DNA of 64,000 nt from Archangium_A sp035910535 (GTDB taxonomy: Bacteria > Myxococcota > Myxococcia > Myxococcales > Myxococcaceae). A program made the translations under genes and the position numbers. Positions 33,489 to 41,472 of the stretch are shown here, piece after piece. The stretch is taken from positions 30,525 to 94,524 of the forward strand of contig JAMHXF010000072.1 of the NCBI GenBank assembly GCA_035910535.1, written 5' to 3'. The stretch's first letter is position 1. Each line of letters begins with the position of its first letter. A model generated the notes under the pieces. The model worked only from the letters and a program-made list of their open reading frames with translations. It ran no database searches and was not told the DNA's origin.

Positions 33489-35409
33489 CTCGAACGTGCG
33501 CCCGTTTGGCGTCAGCGGCCCGGCGGCCGACGCGTTTCAGGCGTTCTTCGACATGGTCGATGCTCCTGCTGCGCTCTGTGATCTCTCGCTGCACGTCGTC
33601 ACCTGCAACGCGGCCTTCGAGGTGCTCTGCGGTGACACGAACCTCACGGGTCGTTCGCTGCACGAGTTCATGGAGACCGCCGCGCTCAACGTGCCTCCTG
33701 ACGGGCGCGGCGTGGAGCTCGACGTCGCCTGCAAGACGGGCCAGCAGGTCACGCTCAACGTCTCGCGGCGTGGGCAGACGGTCGCGGTCGTCGCCAAGCA
33801 GCTCTCGCCGATGCTCGACTCGCTCGCCGCCGCCGGTCGCGCGTTGTTGGAGCAGGCCCGCGTCGAGACCGCGCTCCTCGAGATTGGTCGCAACGTCGCC
33901 GGTGCCACGAGCGAAGAAGAGCTCGTCGCCACGGTCGCGCGCGGCGTGAAGGGGCTCTTTCCCGGTCGCGCGTTCTGCGTGCGCATCGTCGACCCGCGCA
34001 CGTGTCACCTCACGTCGCTGTACGCCGAAGGGCGCATGCGCGAAGGCGAGCGCGACCTCTTTCACCTGCGCCGCTCGATGGTCGACAAGACGCACCTCGA
34101 CACCCGCAGCCTGCCGTCGGGGAAGGTCGTCGTGACGAACGGCGAGCTGCCGCTGCTCTTTCAGGGGTCGGTGCGTGGCATCGCGGCGCCGCTGGTGGCG
34201 TCGGGCCAGCTCTTCGGCGCCATCAACATCGAGTACCCGGCGGGGCTCACGGCCGACGCGCTGAGCGACGAGCGCATTCTCATTCAGCTCGCCAACCAGG
34301 TCTCGGTGGCGGTGCGAAACGCGAAGCTCATCGACGAGCTGACGTTCATGCGCAAGTACCTCGAGGAGCTGCTCGAGACCGCGAACGCGCTCATTCTCGT
34401 CGTGAACCGCGAAGGCAAAGTGGTGGTCTTCAACAACGCGCTGGTGCAGTTGACCGGGCGCTCGAAGGCCGAAGTGCTGGGCGCCGACGTCGATCAGCTC
34501 ATGGCCGAGACAGACCGTCTCAAGCTGCTGCGCGTGTTCGGCGCCGCGCTCAAGGGCCAGCCGGTGACGGGCGTCGAGACGGTGCTCTCGGGCGCCAACA
34601 ACACCGAACGTCGCGTCACGTTCAGCACGTCGGCGGTGCTCAGTCAGTCGGGTGAAGTCGAAGGCGTGATGGCCATCGGCGCCGACCTCACGCGCACCAG
34701 GGAGCTCGAGAAGCGCGTCATTCAGGCCGAGAAGCTCGCGTCGCTGGGGCAGCTCGCCGCGTCAGTCGTTCACGAAATCAACAACCCGATGACCGCGGTC
34801 TCGACGTACGCCGACGCGTTGTGGCGGCGCTCGCAGACCAACCCCGCCGCCGACCCGGCCGACGTCGACAAGTACAAGCGCATCGTCGACAACTCCGAGC
34901 GGGTGCTGCGGTTCACGCGCGACCTCGTGAGCTACGCGCGGCCGGCGCACGACAGGCCCGAGGCGCTCGACTTGAACGCGGTGCTCGAGAAGGCCATCGG
35001 CTTCTGCGACCACGTCATGGTGAAGCACGGCATCAAGCTCGAGCGCGCGTTGACACCAGTGCCGGTGTTCCACGCGCTGCGACAGAACCTCGTGCAGGTG
35101 TTCGTCAACCTCATCACCAACGCGTGCCACGCGACGCCTTCGGGCGGCAGCATCATCGTGCGCAGCGGTCACGAGAACGACCAGGCCTTCGTGGCCATCA
35201 GCGACACCGGGGTCGGGATGACGCCCGAAACGCAGGCCCGAATCTTCGAGCCGTTCTTCTCGACGAAGCCCGACGGCAAAGGCACCGGCCTCGGGCTCTC
35301 CATCGTGCAGGGCATCGTCGAGAACCACGGTGGCACCATCAGCGTGCAGAGCGCGCCCGGCAAGGGCACCACGTTCACGTTGAAGCTGCCGATGCTGCAG
35401 CCGGTTTGA
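33478..35409 (+). CDS. GAF-PAS sensor histidine kinase
   Basis: A 643-residue soluble kinase. Residues 20-115 look PAS-like, about 130-285 a GAF domain, about 300-410 a PAS domain, then HisKA with His432 (VVHEINNPMTAVSTYADAL) and HATPase (N box NLITNACHAT, G1 DTGVGM, G2 GKGTGLGLSI). The start overlaps the preceding HisKA-only gene by 11 bases, implying equal production. No response regulator is encoded next to it. Its stop directly abuts the stop of the convergent MshEN gene, forming TGATCA. Confidence 0.92.
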   Translation: MKSDSNVRPFGVSGPAADAFQAFFDMVDAPAALCDLSLHVVTCNAAFEVLCGDTNLTGRSLHEFMETAALNVPPDGRGVELDVACKTGQQVTLNVSRRGQTVAVVAKQLSPMLDSLAAAGRALLEQARVETALLEIGRNVAGATSEEELVATVARGVKGLFPGRAFCVRIVDPRTCHLTSLYAEGRMREGERDLFHLRRSMVDKTHLDTRSLPSGKVVVTNGELPLLFQGSVRGIAAPLVASGQLFGAINIEYPAGLTADALSDERILIQLANQVSVAVRNAKLIDELTFMRKYLEELLETANALILVVNREGKVVVFNNALVQLTGRSKAEVLGADVDQLMAETDRLKLLRVFGAALKGQPVTGVETVLSGANNTERRVTFSTSAVLSQSGEVEGVMAIGADLTRTRELEKRVIQAEKLASLGQLAASVVHEINNPMTAVSTYADALWRRSQTNPAADPADVDKYKRIVDNSERVLRFTRDLVSYARPAHDRPEALDLNAVLEKAIGFCDHVMVKHGIKLERALTPVPVFHALRQNLVQVFVNLITNACHATPSGGSIIVRSGHENDQAFVAISDTGVGMTPETQARIFEPFFSTKPDGKGTGLGLSIVQGIVENHGGTISVQSAPGKGTTFTLKLPMLQPV

Positions 35410-36159
35410 TCAGCCTTCGCGCTCGAGCTCCGCGAGGAACTCGTCGCGCGTGAGCAGGCCCTTGCGCTGCATGATTCGCAGCAGCGCCCAGAAGCGACGG
35501 TCAATCTTCTCGGCCTCGCTCTCTTCGTCGCGACCACTGAAGAGGAAATCGAGATCTTTCGAGACGGCGTCTTTCTTCTTCGCGGGCGCGGCAGGCTCGG
35601 GCATCGCGTTGAGCGTCGAGATGATCTCCTCGCCCATGATCATCGGCGCGTCGTCGTCTTCCTCGACCCGCTGCGAGGTGATCTGCCTGGCCTTCGCCGC
35701 CGCGTCAGCCGCCGAGTGCTTGTGGTAGTAGCGGAGGATCGCAGCGCGAACCTGGCTGTGCGTCGAGACGTACGGCGCCACCTTGAGCCCGGTGGTGAAC
35801 TCGATTTCGTCGACGGCCGGTTGGTTCAACGGGTCGCTCATGGCCGTGAGCAGCCGCTTGTTCGAGGTGCCTTTTCCCTCGATGGCGAAGGGAAAGAGCT
35901 CGTGCGTCTCACAGAAGCGCGCGCGCAACATGTGTACGGCGGTCCAATCGACCGTGACCTGCGTGAGGTCGACGGTCGACAAGCCGAGCGACTGCGCGAT
36001 GGCCTGCGCCAGCTGCACCTCGGAAATGAGCCCTTGCTGTACGAGCGTCACGCCGAGGCGTTGCCGGGTGCGTTTCTGCGCCGCCAGCCCCTCGTCCAAT
36101 TGCGTCTGCGTGATCGCCCCGCGTTCGAGGAGGAGCTCTCCGATGCGTTTGCGACTCAT
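35410..36159 (-). CDS. MshEN (type II secretion ATPase N-terminal) domain protein
   Basis: A 249-residue protein from ATG 36159; the frame is open to 36177. Residues 1-135 match the MshEN/T2SSE_N fold (IGELLLERGAITQTQLDEGL, QRLGVTLVQQGLISEVQLAQ), seen at the N-terminus of PilB/GspE ATPases and in c-di-GMP-binding proteins, but no ATPase follows. Instead there is a Lys/Asp/Ala linker and a helical tail (DRRFWALLRIMQRKGLLTRD). It may be a ligand-binding regulator. It lies between the kinase pair and the TolQ/TolR cluster, transcribed away from the latter. Confidence 0.75.
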   Translation of the reverse strand: MSRKRIGELLLERGAITQTQLDEGLAAQKRTRQRLGVTLVQQGLISEVQLAQAIAQSLGLSTVDLTQVTVDWTAVHMLRARFCETHELFPFAIEGKGTSNKRLLTAMSDPLNQPAVDEIEFTTGLKVAPYVSTHSQVRAAILRYYHKHSAADAAAKARQITSQRVEEDDDAPMIMGEEIISTLNAMPEPAAPAKKKDAVSKDLDFLFSGRDEESEAEKIDRRFWALLRIMQRKGLLTRDEFLAELEREG

Positions 36160-36248
36160 CAGCGGGCCGACTAGCACGGGACTGCCGGGTTAAGAAAACT
36201 CAAGCCACGCCGCGAGGTTGGAAGTGTGGTGCGTCGATGTCGGTTGTC

Positions 36249-36278
36249 TTGACACCCGTTTTGCGCGAGTCCTATGGT
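36249..36278 (+). promoter_or_regulatory. Sigma-70-type promoter of the TolQ-TolR-TolR operon
   Basis: A perfect -35 box TTGACA (36249-36254) and a -10-like TATGGT (36273-36278, 4 of 6) are separated by 18 bp. The start of transcription would be near 36285, giving a leader of about 60 bases before ATG 36345. It is the clearest housekeeping promoter seen in the window. Confidence 0.65.
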
Positions 36279-36344
36279 GCGCCCGCTTTTCCGGCATTCG
36301 TGATCCGGAAGGTTTCAAAGGGCATTCCCGAAAGGCAACACACA

Positions 36345-37076
36345 ATGACGCTTGGACAGCTCAGCATTCTGGCGGCCGAGGCCGCTGGCGAAGGTGGAGA
36401 AGAGGGCTTTTTCGCGGGTATCGCCGCGTCCTGGAACGAGGGCGGTTGGCCGATGTACCCCATCGCGTTCGTGTTCGTGATCGGCGTTGCCATCACGGTC
36501 GAGCGCCTCATCGTTCTGTTCGCCACGGCGTCCATCAACAAGGACGGCTTCATTCGCGGCCTGAAGAAGCACATCTACGCGGGCGATCTCGACAAGGCGA
36601 TCAACTACGTCGCGGGCCAGAAGCCCACGCCGCTGACCAACGTCGTGAAGGCGGGCCTGATGAACGTGCCCAAGGGTCAGGAAGAAGTGCAGGCGGCGCT
36701 CGACGAGGCTTCGCTTCGTGAGACCCCCCGCATTGAAGCCCGCACCGGCTACCTCGCGATGCTCGGCAACGCCGCGATGCTCATCGGCCTCTTCGGCACC
36801 GTGCACGGCCTCATCGGCTCGTTCAAGGCCGTTGCGCACGCCTCGCCTGCCGACCGCGCGACCATCCTCGCCGGCTCCATCGGTGAAGCCATGAACTGCA
36901 CGCAGTTCGGCCTCGTCGCGTCGATCCCGCTCCTCATCGCGTTCTCGGTGCTCAACGGCCGCACGCAGAGCCTCATCAACGACATCAACGAGTCGTCTGT
37001 CTCGGTGCTGAACCTGATCGTGCAGAACCGCGACAAGTTCAAGAACATGAGCGTTCCCGCGGCGGCCGAGGAGTAA
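36345..37076 (+). CDS. MotA/TolQ/ExbB proton channel protein, AglR-like
   Basis: A 243-residue protein from ATG 36345; AAAGG lies upstream. Three membrane helices are visible: about residues 38-58 (YPIAFVFVIGVAITVERLIV), 135-160 (YLAMLGNAAMLIGLFGTVHG) and 180-205, with the conserved GTVHGLIGSF loop. It is followed by two TolR/ExbD proteins, the same order as the M. xanthus aglR-aglQ-aglS gliding motor genes. Paralogous TolQRR sets exist in myxobacteria, so the motility role is probable but not proven. Confidence 0.85.
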   Translation: MTLGQLSILAAEAAGEGGEEGFFAGIAASWNEGGWPMYPIAFVFVIGVAITVERLIVLFATASINKDGFIRGLKKHIYAGDLDKAINYVAGQKPTPLTNVVKAGLMNVPKGQEEVQAALDEASLRETPRIEARTGYLAMLGNAAMLIGLFGTVHGLIGSFKAVAHASPADRATILAGSIGEAMNCTQFGLVASIPLLIAFSVLNGRTQSLINDINESSVSVLNLIVQNRDKFKNMSVPAAAEE

Positions 37077-37188
37077 GTCTCCTCGCCGTACTTCTGCCGA
37101 ACGGGTGGGGCGGGGGAACCTGCCTCACCGTCGGCTGTCTTTGAAGACTGAACGCCCTCCATGTTGGGGGCTTTGACGGGAGTGTTTC

Positions 37189-37686
37189 ATGGCCGGTGGT
37201 ATGGACATGGGTGGCAGCACGAAGGGCGGCAAGAAGCCCCTCGACGTCAACCTCAACCTTGTGCCCTTCATCGATCTGATGGCCGTTACGATCGTGTTCT
37301 TGATCATGACGGCTGTGTGGACGCAGCTGGGTCGTTTGCAGGTTTCACAGGCAGGCCAGAGTTCGAGCGAGCAGGATCCGCCTCCGCAGACGCTTCAGCC
37401 CATCACCCTGCTCATCACCGAGAAGGACCTGAAGTTGACGGTCGGTGGTTCGCAGCTCGACCCCATCGCCATCACGCGCGATGACAAGGGTCGCGTCGAG
37501 ATCTCGAAGCTGATCATCAAGCTCAAGGAGCTGAAGACCCAGCAGCCTGATCAATCCGCGATCACGCTCTCGACTGAAGACAACGTGAAGTACGAAGACC
37601 TTGTTCGCCTCATCGACACGGTGGTCCAGGACGGTACGAACCCCCTGTTCCCCTCTGTGTCGGTGTCGCCGGCCTCGGCGACCTAA
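37189..37686 (+). CDS. ExbD/TolR family protein, AglQ-like
   Basis: A 165-residue protein with one membrane helix (residues about 24-45, LVPFIDLMAVTIVFLIMTAV) carrying the proton-relaying Asp29, and a periplasmic domain from about residue 60. In M. xanthus AglQ the equivalent residue is reported as Asp28, needed for gliding; the near-identical position supports the assignment. GGGAG precedes the ATG. It lies between the TolQ-like gene and a second TolR-like gene. Confidence 0.85.
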   Translation: MAGGMDMGGSTKGGKKPLDVNLNLVPFIDLMAVTIVFLIMTAVWTQLGRLQVSQAGQSSSEQDPPPQTLQPITLLITEKDLKLTVGGSQLDPIAITRDDKGRVEISKLIIKLKELKTQQPDQSAITLSTEDNVKYEDLVRLIDTVVQDGTNPLFPSVSVSPASAT

Positions 37687-37699
37687 AGGAACATAAGTC

Positions 37700-38275
37700 A
37701 TGGCTATCGTTGCCCCAGGTAAGCGATTCGGTAAACGGCTCGAGCACTCCAAAGTGTTCGGCCACGGTCTTCACGGAAAAAAGGCGGTCAACTCCGACCT
37801 GAACGTGACGCCGCTCGTCGACATGTTCGTCATTCTGGTGCTCTTCCTCATCGCCAACTTCTCGGCGACGGGCGAATTGCTCTCGATGTCGAAAGACATT
37901 CAGCTGCCGGAAGCCGCGCACACGGAAGAGCTCACGCTCGCGCCCGTCGTGCAGGTCAGCCAGCAGGAAGTCGTGGTCTCCGGCGCCGTCATTGGCCGCG
38001 TGGAAGACCTCGCTCGTGAGGACTACCTCAACATTCCCGCGCTCGAAGAGAAGCTGCGCGAAATGAAGAAGCAGTTCGAAGATCTGCACAACCAGGCTGG
38101 TGACTCCGGCGCCTTCAAGGGCGACGTGAACATTCAGGCCGACAAGCAGGTGCAGTTCCGCATCATCAAGAAGATCATGTTCAGCTGCGCGTCGGCTGGC
38201 TACGGCAACATCTCGTTCGCCACCATGTCGGCCGGTGGTGACGACGCGAAGAAGACGGAAACCGCCTCGCGCTGA
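37700..38275 (+). CDS. ExbD/TolR family protein, AglS-like
   Basis: A 191-residue protein, 13 bases after the preceding gene and preceded by AAAGGAA. After a basic 30-residue N-terminus, a single membrane helix (NVTPLVDMFVILVLFLIANF) carries Asp41, then comes a periplasmic domain longer than in the first TolR-like protein, ending with a charged tail. Having two different TolR-type subunits per TolQ-type channel matches the Agl motor. A strong terminator follows at 38300. Confidence 0.85.
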   Translation: MAIVAPGKRFGKRLEHSKVFGHGLHGKKAVNSDLNVTPLVDMFVILVLFLIANFSATGELLSMSKDIQLPEAAHTEELTLAPVVQVSQQEVVVSGAVIGRVEDLAREDYLNIPALEEKLREMKKQFEDLHNQAGDSGAFKGDVNIQADKQVQFRIIKKIMFSCASAGYGNISFATMSAGGDDAKKTETASR

Positions 38276-38299
38276 ATCGCCCGTTTTGGGTAGTGCTCG

Positions 38300-38332
38300 A
38301 AGCCTCGGAGGAAACTCCGGGGCTTTCGTGTT
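38300..38332 (+). terminator. Rho-independent terminator of the TolQ-TolR-TolR operon
   Basis: AAGCCTCGGAG pairs with CTCCGGGGCTT around a GAAA tetraloop (38300-38310 and 38315-38325, one G-T pair) and is followed by TCGTGTTT. It lies 25 bases after the last stop. Confidence 0.85.
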
Positions 38333-38363
38333 TGCGGGGTTTGAGCTACGGCCACGCGCGAAC

Positions 38364-39026
38364 ATGGAAACGCTCCGGCACCTCAAAGAGTACATCGACC
38401 CGACGTACCTGATTCAGACCTTCGGCTACCCGGGCCTGACGCTCATCGTCTTCCTCGAGACGGGCGCGCTCGTGTTCTTCCTGCCGGGCGACTCGTTGCT
38501 CTTCATGGCGGGGCTGTTCGCTGGCGAAGGCACACTCGACATTTTCATGCTGCAGGCGCTGCTCATTCCCGCAGCCATCATTGGAGATGCGCTCAGCTAT
38601 TTCATCGGCTCGAGAATGGGCCCGGCGCTCTTCAATCGGCCCGACTCGAAGCTGCTCAAGCCCGAGTACCTGAAGGCCGCTCAGGATTTCTACGAGAAGC
38701 ACGGCGGCAAGGCGATCATCCTCGCGCGCTTCATGCCCATCGTGCGCACGTTCGTGCCCGTCGTCGCTGGCGCCGCGCGCATGCCGTACTCGCGCTTCTT
38801 GACCTTCAACGTCGTCGGCGGCGTGTCGTGGGTCGTCTCGATGACGGTCGCCGGCTATTTCCTGGGCCAGTTCGACTTCGTGAAGAAGCGCATCGAGCTC
38901 ATCGTCATCGGCATCATCTTCTTGTCGATTCTCCCCGGCATCATCGCGTGGGCGCAGGCGCGCTTCGGCAGCAAGGCGGTCAAGCCTGATGAAAAGACCG
39001 CCAGCAGCCCGACGCCCGGAGCATGA
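38364..39026 (+). CDS. DedA family membrane protein
   Basis: A 220-residue protein from ATG 38364; the longer open frame upstream spans the terminator and was rejected. Features of the DedA/VTT family: FLETGALVFFLPGDSLLFMAG near residue 30, the conserved RFMPIVRTFVPVVAG segment near residue 125, and G-x-SWV helices near 160. DedA proteins act in lipid (undecaprenyl phosphate or phospholipid) movement across the inner membrane. Its stop overlaps the ATG of the LON-domain gene. Confidence 0.92.
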   Translation: METLRHLKEYIDPTYLIQTFGYPGLTLIVFLETGALVFFLPGDSLLFMAGLFAGEGTLDIFMLQALLIPAAIIGDALSYFIGSRMGPALFNRPDSKLLKPEYLKAAQDFYEKHGGKAIILARFMPIVRTFVPVVAGAARMPYSRFLTFNVVGGVSWVVSMTVAGYFLGQFDFVKKRIELIVIGIIFLSILPGIIAWAQARFGSKAVKPDEKTASSPTPGA

Positions 39027-39682
39027 CCGAGGCCCTCGAGCGCGCGCGGACTGCGGTCAAGCGCCTCAAGATCTTCCCGCTGCCGCCGGTGGTGTTGTTG
39101 CCGGGGAGCGCTGCGCCGTTGCACATCTTCGAGCCGCGCTACCGCCAGCTGGTCAAAGACGCGCTCGCGAGTGACGGCCTGTTCGCGCTCGCGCAAGTGT
39201 TGCCCGGCCAGGAGGCGCTCATCTCAGGTGCACCTGCGCTCGAAGAGATGGTGTGCGTGGGCAGCATCGGCATGCACGAAGAGGTCGAAGGCGGTCGGTA
39301 CAACCTCGTGCTGGTCGGCCTCGTGCGCGCCCGGCTCAAACGCGAGCTGCCCGCCACGCACCTGTACCGTGAGTTCGAAGCCGAGTTGCTGGAAGACGAA
39401 CCTTCAGCGCCCGGGGTCGACGATGCGCTGCGAAACGCGGTGGTGGAGCTCATCGCCCGGGTGCCACTCGAAGTGGGTCAGCGCGTAGCCCACGTGGCGT
39501 CGCGAGTTCACGGAGGCGCGTTGGCCGACGTCGTCGCCAGTACGTTTCTCCAGGACCCGCAGCGGCGCTTCGAAGTGCTCTGCGAGCTCGACGTCGCCGC
39601 GCGGCTCGAGGTCGTGACTGAAGAGCTGCTCTCGCTCGTCGGTCACATCAAGCCGCGTAAGCCCGAAGGCCTGCTCAACTGA
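39023..39682 (+). CDS. LON N-terminal substrate-binding domain protein
   Basis: A 219-residue protein with the LON N-terminal domain (KIFPLPPVVLLPGSAAPLHI and FEPRYRQLVKDALA) but no AAA+ or protease domain. Stand-alone proteins of this type are widespread and of uncertain role, perhaps recognising damaged proteins. ATG 39023 overlaps the DedA stop (ATGA), implying coupled translation. It converges on the CAP-domain gene with a gap of 3 bases. Confidence 0.88.
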   Translation: MTEALERARTAVKRLKIFPLPPVVLLPGSAAPLHIFEPRYRQLVKDALASDGLFALAQVLPGQEALISGAPALEEMVCVGSIGMHEEVEGGRYNLVLVGLVRARLKRELPATHLYREFEAELLEDEPSAPGVDDALRNAVVELIARVPLEVGQRVAHVASRVHGGALADVVASTFLQDPQRRFEVLCELDVAARLEVVTEELLSLVGHIKPRKPEGLLN

Positions 39683-39685
39683 ACG

Positions 39686-40777
39686 TCACGGCGCGGGGCA
39701 GCTGACGACCTGCACCGAGTAGCTGATGGGCGTCGGAATGTTGGTGATGCTCACGTCGTACGTGTGGCCTGCGGTCGAGACCCAGCCCTGCGGGTTGAAG
39801 CGAAGCGCGTAGCGGCTGCCGTAGTTCGCGAGCAGCTGCGTGACGATGACGGGCATGTCGGTGCCGTCGTCGGTGACACTGACGCTCGCGTTGGCGAGGT
39901 TGATGGAGTCGCTCTGCACGCTCCACCCGGTCGAGTCGACGCTGGTGAGCCCGGGAATCGCGATGGCGTCGACGGGAACGGGGCCGGGCGGCGGCCAGGC
40001 CGTCCACGGCTTGCCGGCGTTGCCGCTGCCGCTGATGACCCAGTGACATGACGAACCCGTGGTTCCACCAATGCCGACCGGCCCGAGCGAGTTGGAGAGA
40101 AACCAACGGCGGTGCCCGAGGCTCGCGGCGTTTCCGGCTCCATAGTCAGACATGTACATGTCGATGGAGCGCACCGCGCGGCCTGACGAGATGTTCGACT
40201 TTCCAGCCGCCTCCGCGCCGTCGGCCGAGTAGCAAGTCCACGTGCTGGGCGGCGAGTGGCTCAGCGTGTTGTTGGCGTCCATCATCAGCGCGCATTGCTG
40301 GGCCTTCGAGTTGCGCGTGGCATCGAGCGCGACCAGCGGAAGATCCGCGATGAAACGGTAGCTGTTGAGCATCTTGAGCGCGTTGTTGCGGCCGACGTCG
40401 TCGAGGTCGGGCGCGGTGCACGACGCGACGTTGCCGGACCAGGTGCCTTCATTCATGTCTGCGCGGTCGCACTTCCATCGACGGCAGACCAATGCCTGAC
40501 GGTCTCCGGAGGTGTTCGCGCAGGCAGGGTTCGCCGAGCCACCACCAGTCGCCGAGCCACCACCAGTCGCCGAGCCGCCGCCAGTTGTCGAGCCGCCGCC
40601 AGTCGCCGAGCCACCGCCAGTCGCCGAGCCGCCGCCAGCGACGAATCCGCCGCCAGCGGCGGTGCCTCCTCCCGTGAAGATGAGGGGTGGAAACCCAGAA
40701 TCTGGCCCGGGCTCAGCGACACCAGAACAGCCGACGAAGAGGCTCAAGAGGGCGGTCACGACGGGCAGCCGATTCAT
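39686..40777 (-). CDS. CAP (SCP/PR1) domain lipoprotein with Gly-Ser-Thr repeat linker
   Basis: A 363-residue protein from ATG 40777. Lipobox FVGC is at residue 17. A linker (residues about 36-85) contains tandem GGGSAT units. The CAP-like region (LNSYRFIADLPLV; CALMMDANNTLSHSPPSTW; GHRRWFLSNSLGPVGIG) has the expected His-containing motifs, followed by a beta-rich C-terminal domain. Such secreted proteins have varied or unknown functions. Its ATG overlaps the stop of an upstream, frameshifted haem-protein gene (ATGA). Confidence 0.85.
   Translation of the reverse strand: MNRLPVVTALLSLFVGCSGVAEPGPDSGFPPLIFTGGGTAAGGGFVAGGGSATGGGSATGGGSTTGGGSATGGGSATGGGSANPACANTSGDRQALVCRRWKCDRADMNEGTWSGNVASCTAPDLDDVGRNNALKMLNSYRFIADLPLVALDATRNSKAQQCALMMDANNTLSHSPPSTWTCYSADGAEAAGKSNISSGRAVRSIDMYMSDYGAGNAASLGHRRWFLSNSLGPVGIGGTTGSSCHWVISGSGNAGKPWTAWPPPGPVPVDAIAIPGLTSVDSTGWSVQSDSINLANASVSVTDDGTDMPVIVTQLLANYGSRYALRFNPQGWVSTAGHTYDVSITNIPTPISYSVQVVSCPAP
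40531..40638. repeat. Six tandem 18-bp repeats encoding a GGGSAT linker
   Basis: Six near-identical 18-bp units (TCGCCGAGCCACCACCAG and variants) run end to end inside the CAP-domain lipoprotein gene. Each unit encodes six residues, so copy number changes keep the frame. The fourth unit differs at its start (TTGTCG). Confidence 0.9.
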
Positions 40778-41410
40778 GGGCGGCAGCATGCTTCAGGCGC
40801 GGTCGGCGATCGAGTCGCTCCCGTGACGTGCAACACGTTCGGCGACGGTTGGTGTCGAAGCGCGAAGTCCATCGTCGCGTGGTGCGAGTCAGTCAAACCA
40901 ACGCACCGTGGCAACACGATGATGGTCGCGCCGCAGGTGGTGGCTCCATCGTCATGCGGTTCGACCGTCACGAAGAAACGAATCGACCTTGCAGGAACGA
41001 GCACGAAGTCGATGCCGTCTCGGTGGCAACCCGCGCAGAAGTTCGACGTTCCTTCGAAGTAGTACTGATCAAGCGTGGGTTCGAACCCCTCGAAGAACTC
41101 CCAGCTCCCGTCGTCTCGTTTGCGGTCGACGGCCCAGCCAATGCGAGCGCCGTCGGTCAACAACTCCTTCACCGCGATGGAGCCGTTGGGGTGCGCTGCA
41201 GGACCGGACTTCAGCGAGTCATAGAGCGCATTGTTCACGAACGTTCGCACCTTGCAAGCCATGCGGGCCCGTCGAACGATGTGCTGCTGCTTCGGCTTTC
41301 CACGTTGCGTAGTCGCCGGCTTGCACCAGCTTCACGAGCGCCTCACGACCCGACCGTGTCGATTCAGCGCCGCACGCCGAGAAGAGAACGACGAACGACA
41401 CCGCGCGCAC
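40774..41410 (-). pseudogene. Frameshifted P460-like haem lipoprotein
   Basis: A GTG at 41410 starts a lipoprotein (MRAVSFVVLFSACGAESTRS) that continues AEAAAHRSTGPHG to about 41262; the rest (KVRTFVNNALYDSLKSG, then SNFCAGCHRDGIDFVLVPAR) is in another frame and ends at 40774, where its TGA overlaps the ATG of the CAP gene. The joined product resembles cytochrome P460-like proteins with a CAGCH haem site. One extra base near 41253-41265 (CATGGCTTGC) would explain the shift. The coupling at the 3' end suggests the gene was functional until recently, or that the break is a sequence error. Confidence 0.65.
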
Positions 41411-41435
41411 CAGCCCAACGCACTCCCGGTTACGC

Positions 41436-41461
41436 GGCTCGGCGCGCACGTGCGCCGAGCC
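41436..41461 (-). terminator. Strong hairpin after the oxoamine synthase fusion gene
   Basis: GGCTCGGCGC and GCGCCGAGCC are perfect 10-bp inverted repeats with a 6-base loop, 12 bases after the stop at 41473. No T tract follows, so it may slow polymerase or protect RNA rather than act as a classical terminator. Confidence 0.4.
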
Positions 41462-41472
41462 ACGAGCCTGCG

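Noticed and set aside
40531..40638. CRISPR-like array
   Set aside because: The 18-bp units are contiguous, without spacers, and encode a regular peptide linker in frame.
41219..41262. Met near 41262 as true start of a P460-like protein
   Set aside because: The preceding sequence in the other frame encodes a lipoprotein signal and a family-like HRSTGPHG motif, so a frameshift explains the data better.
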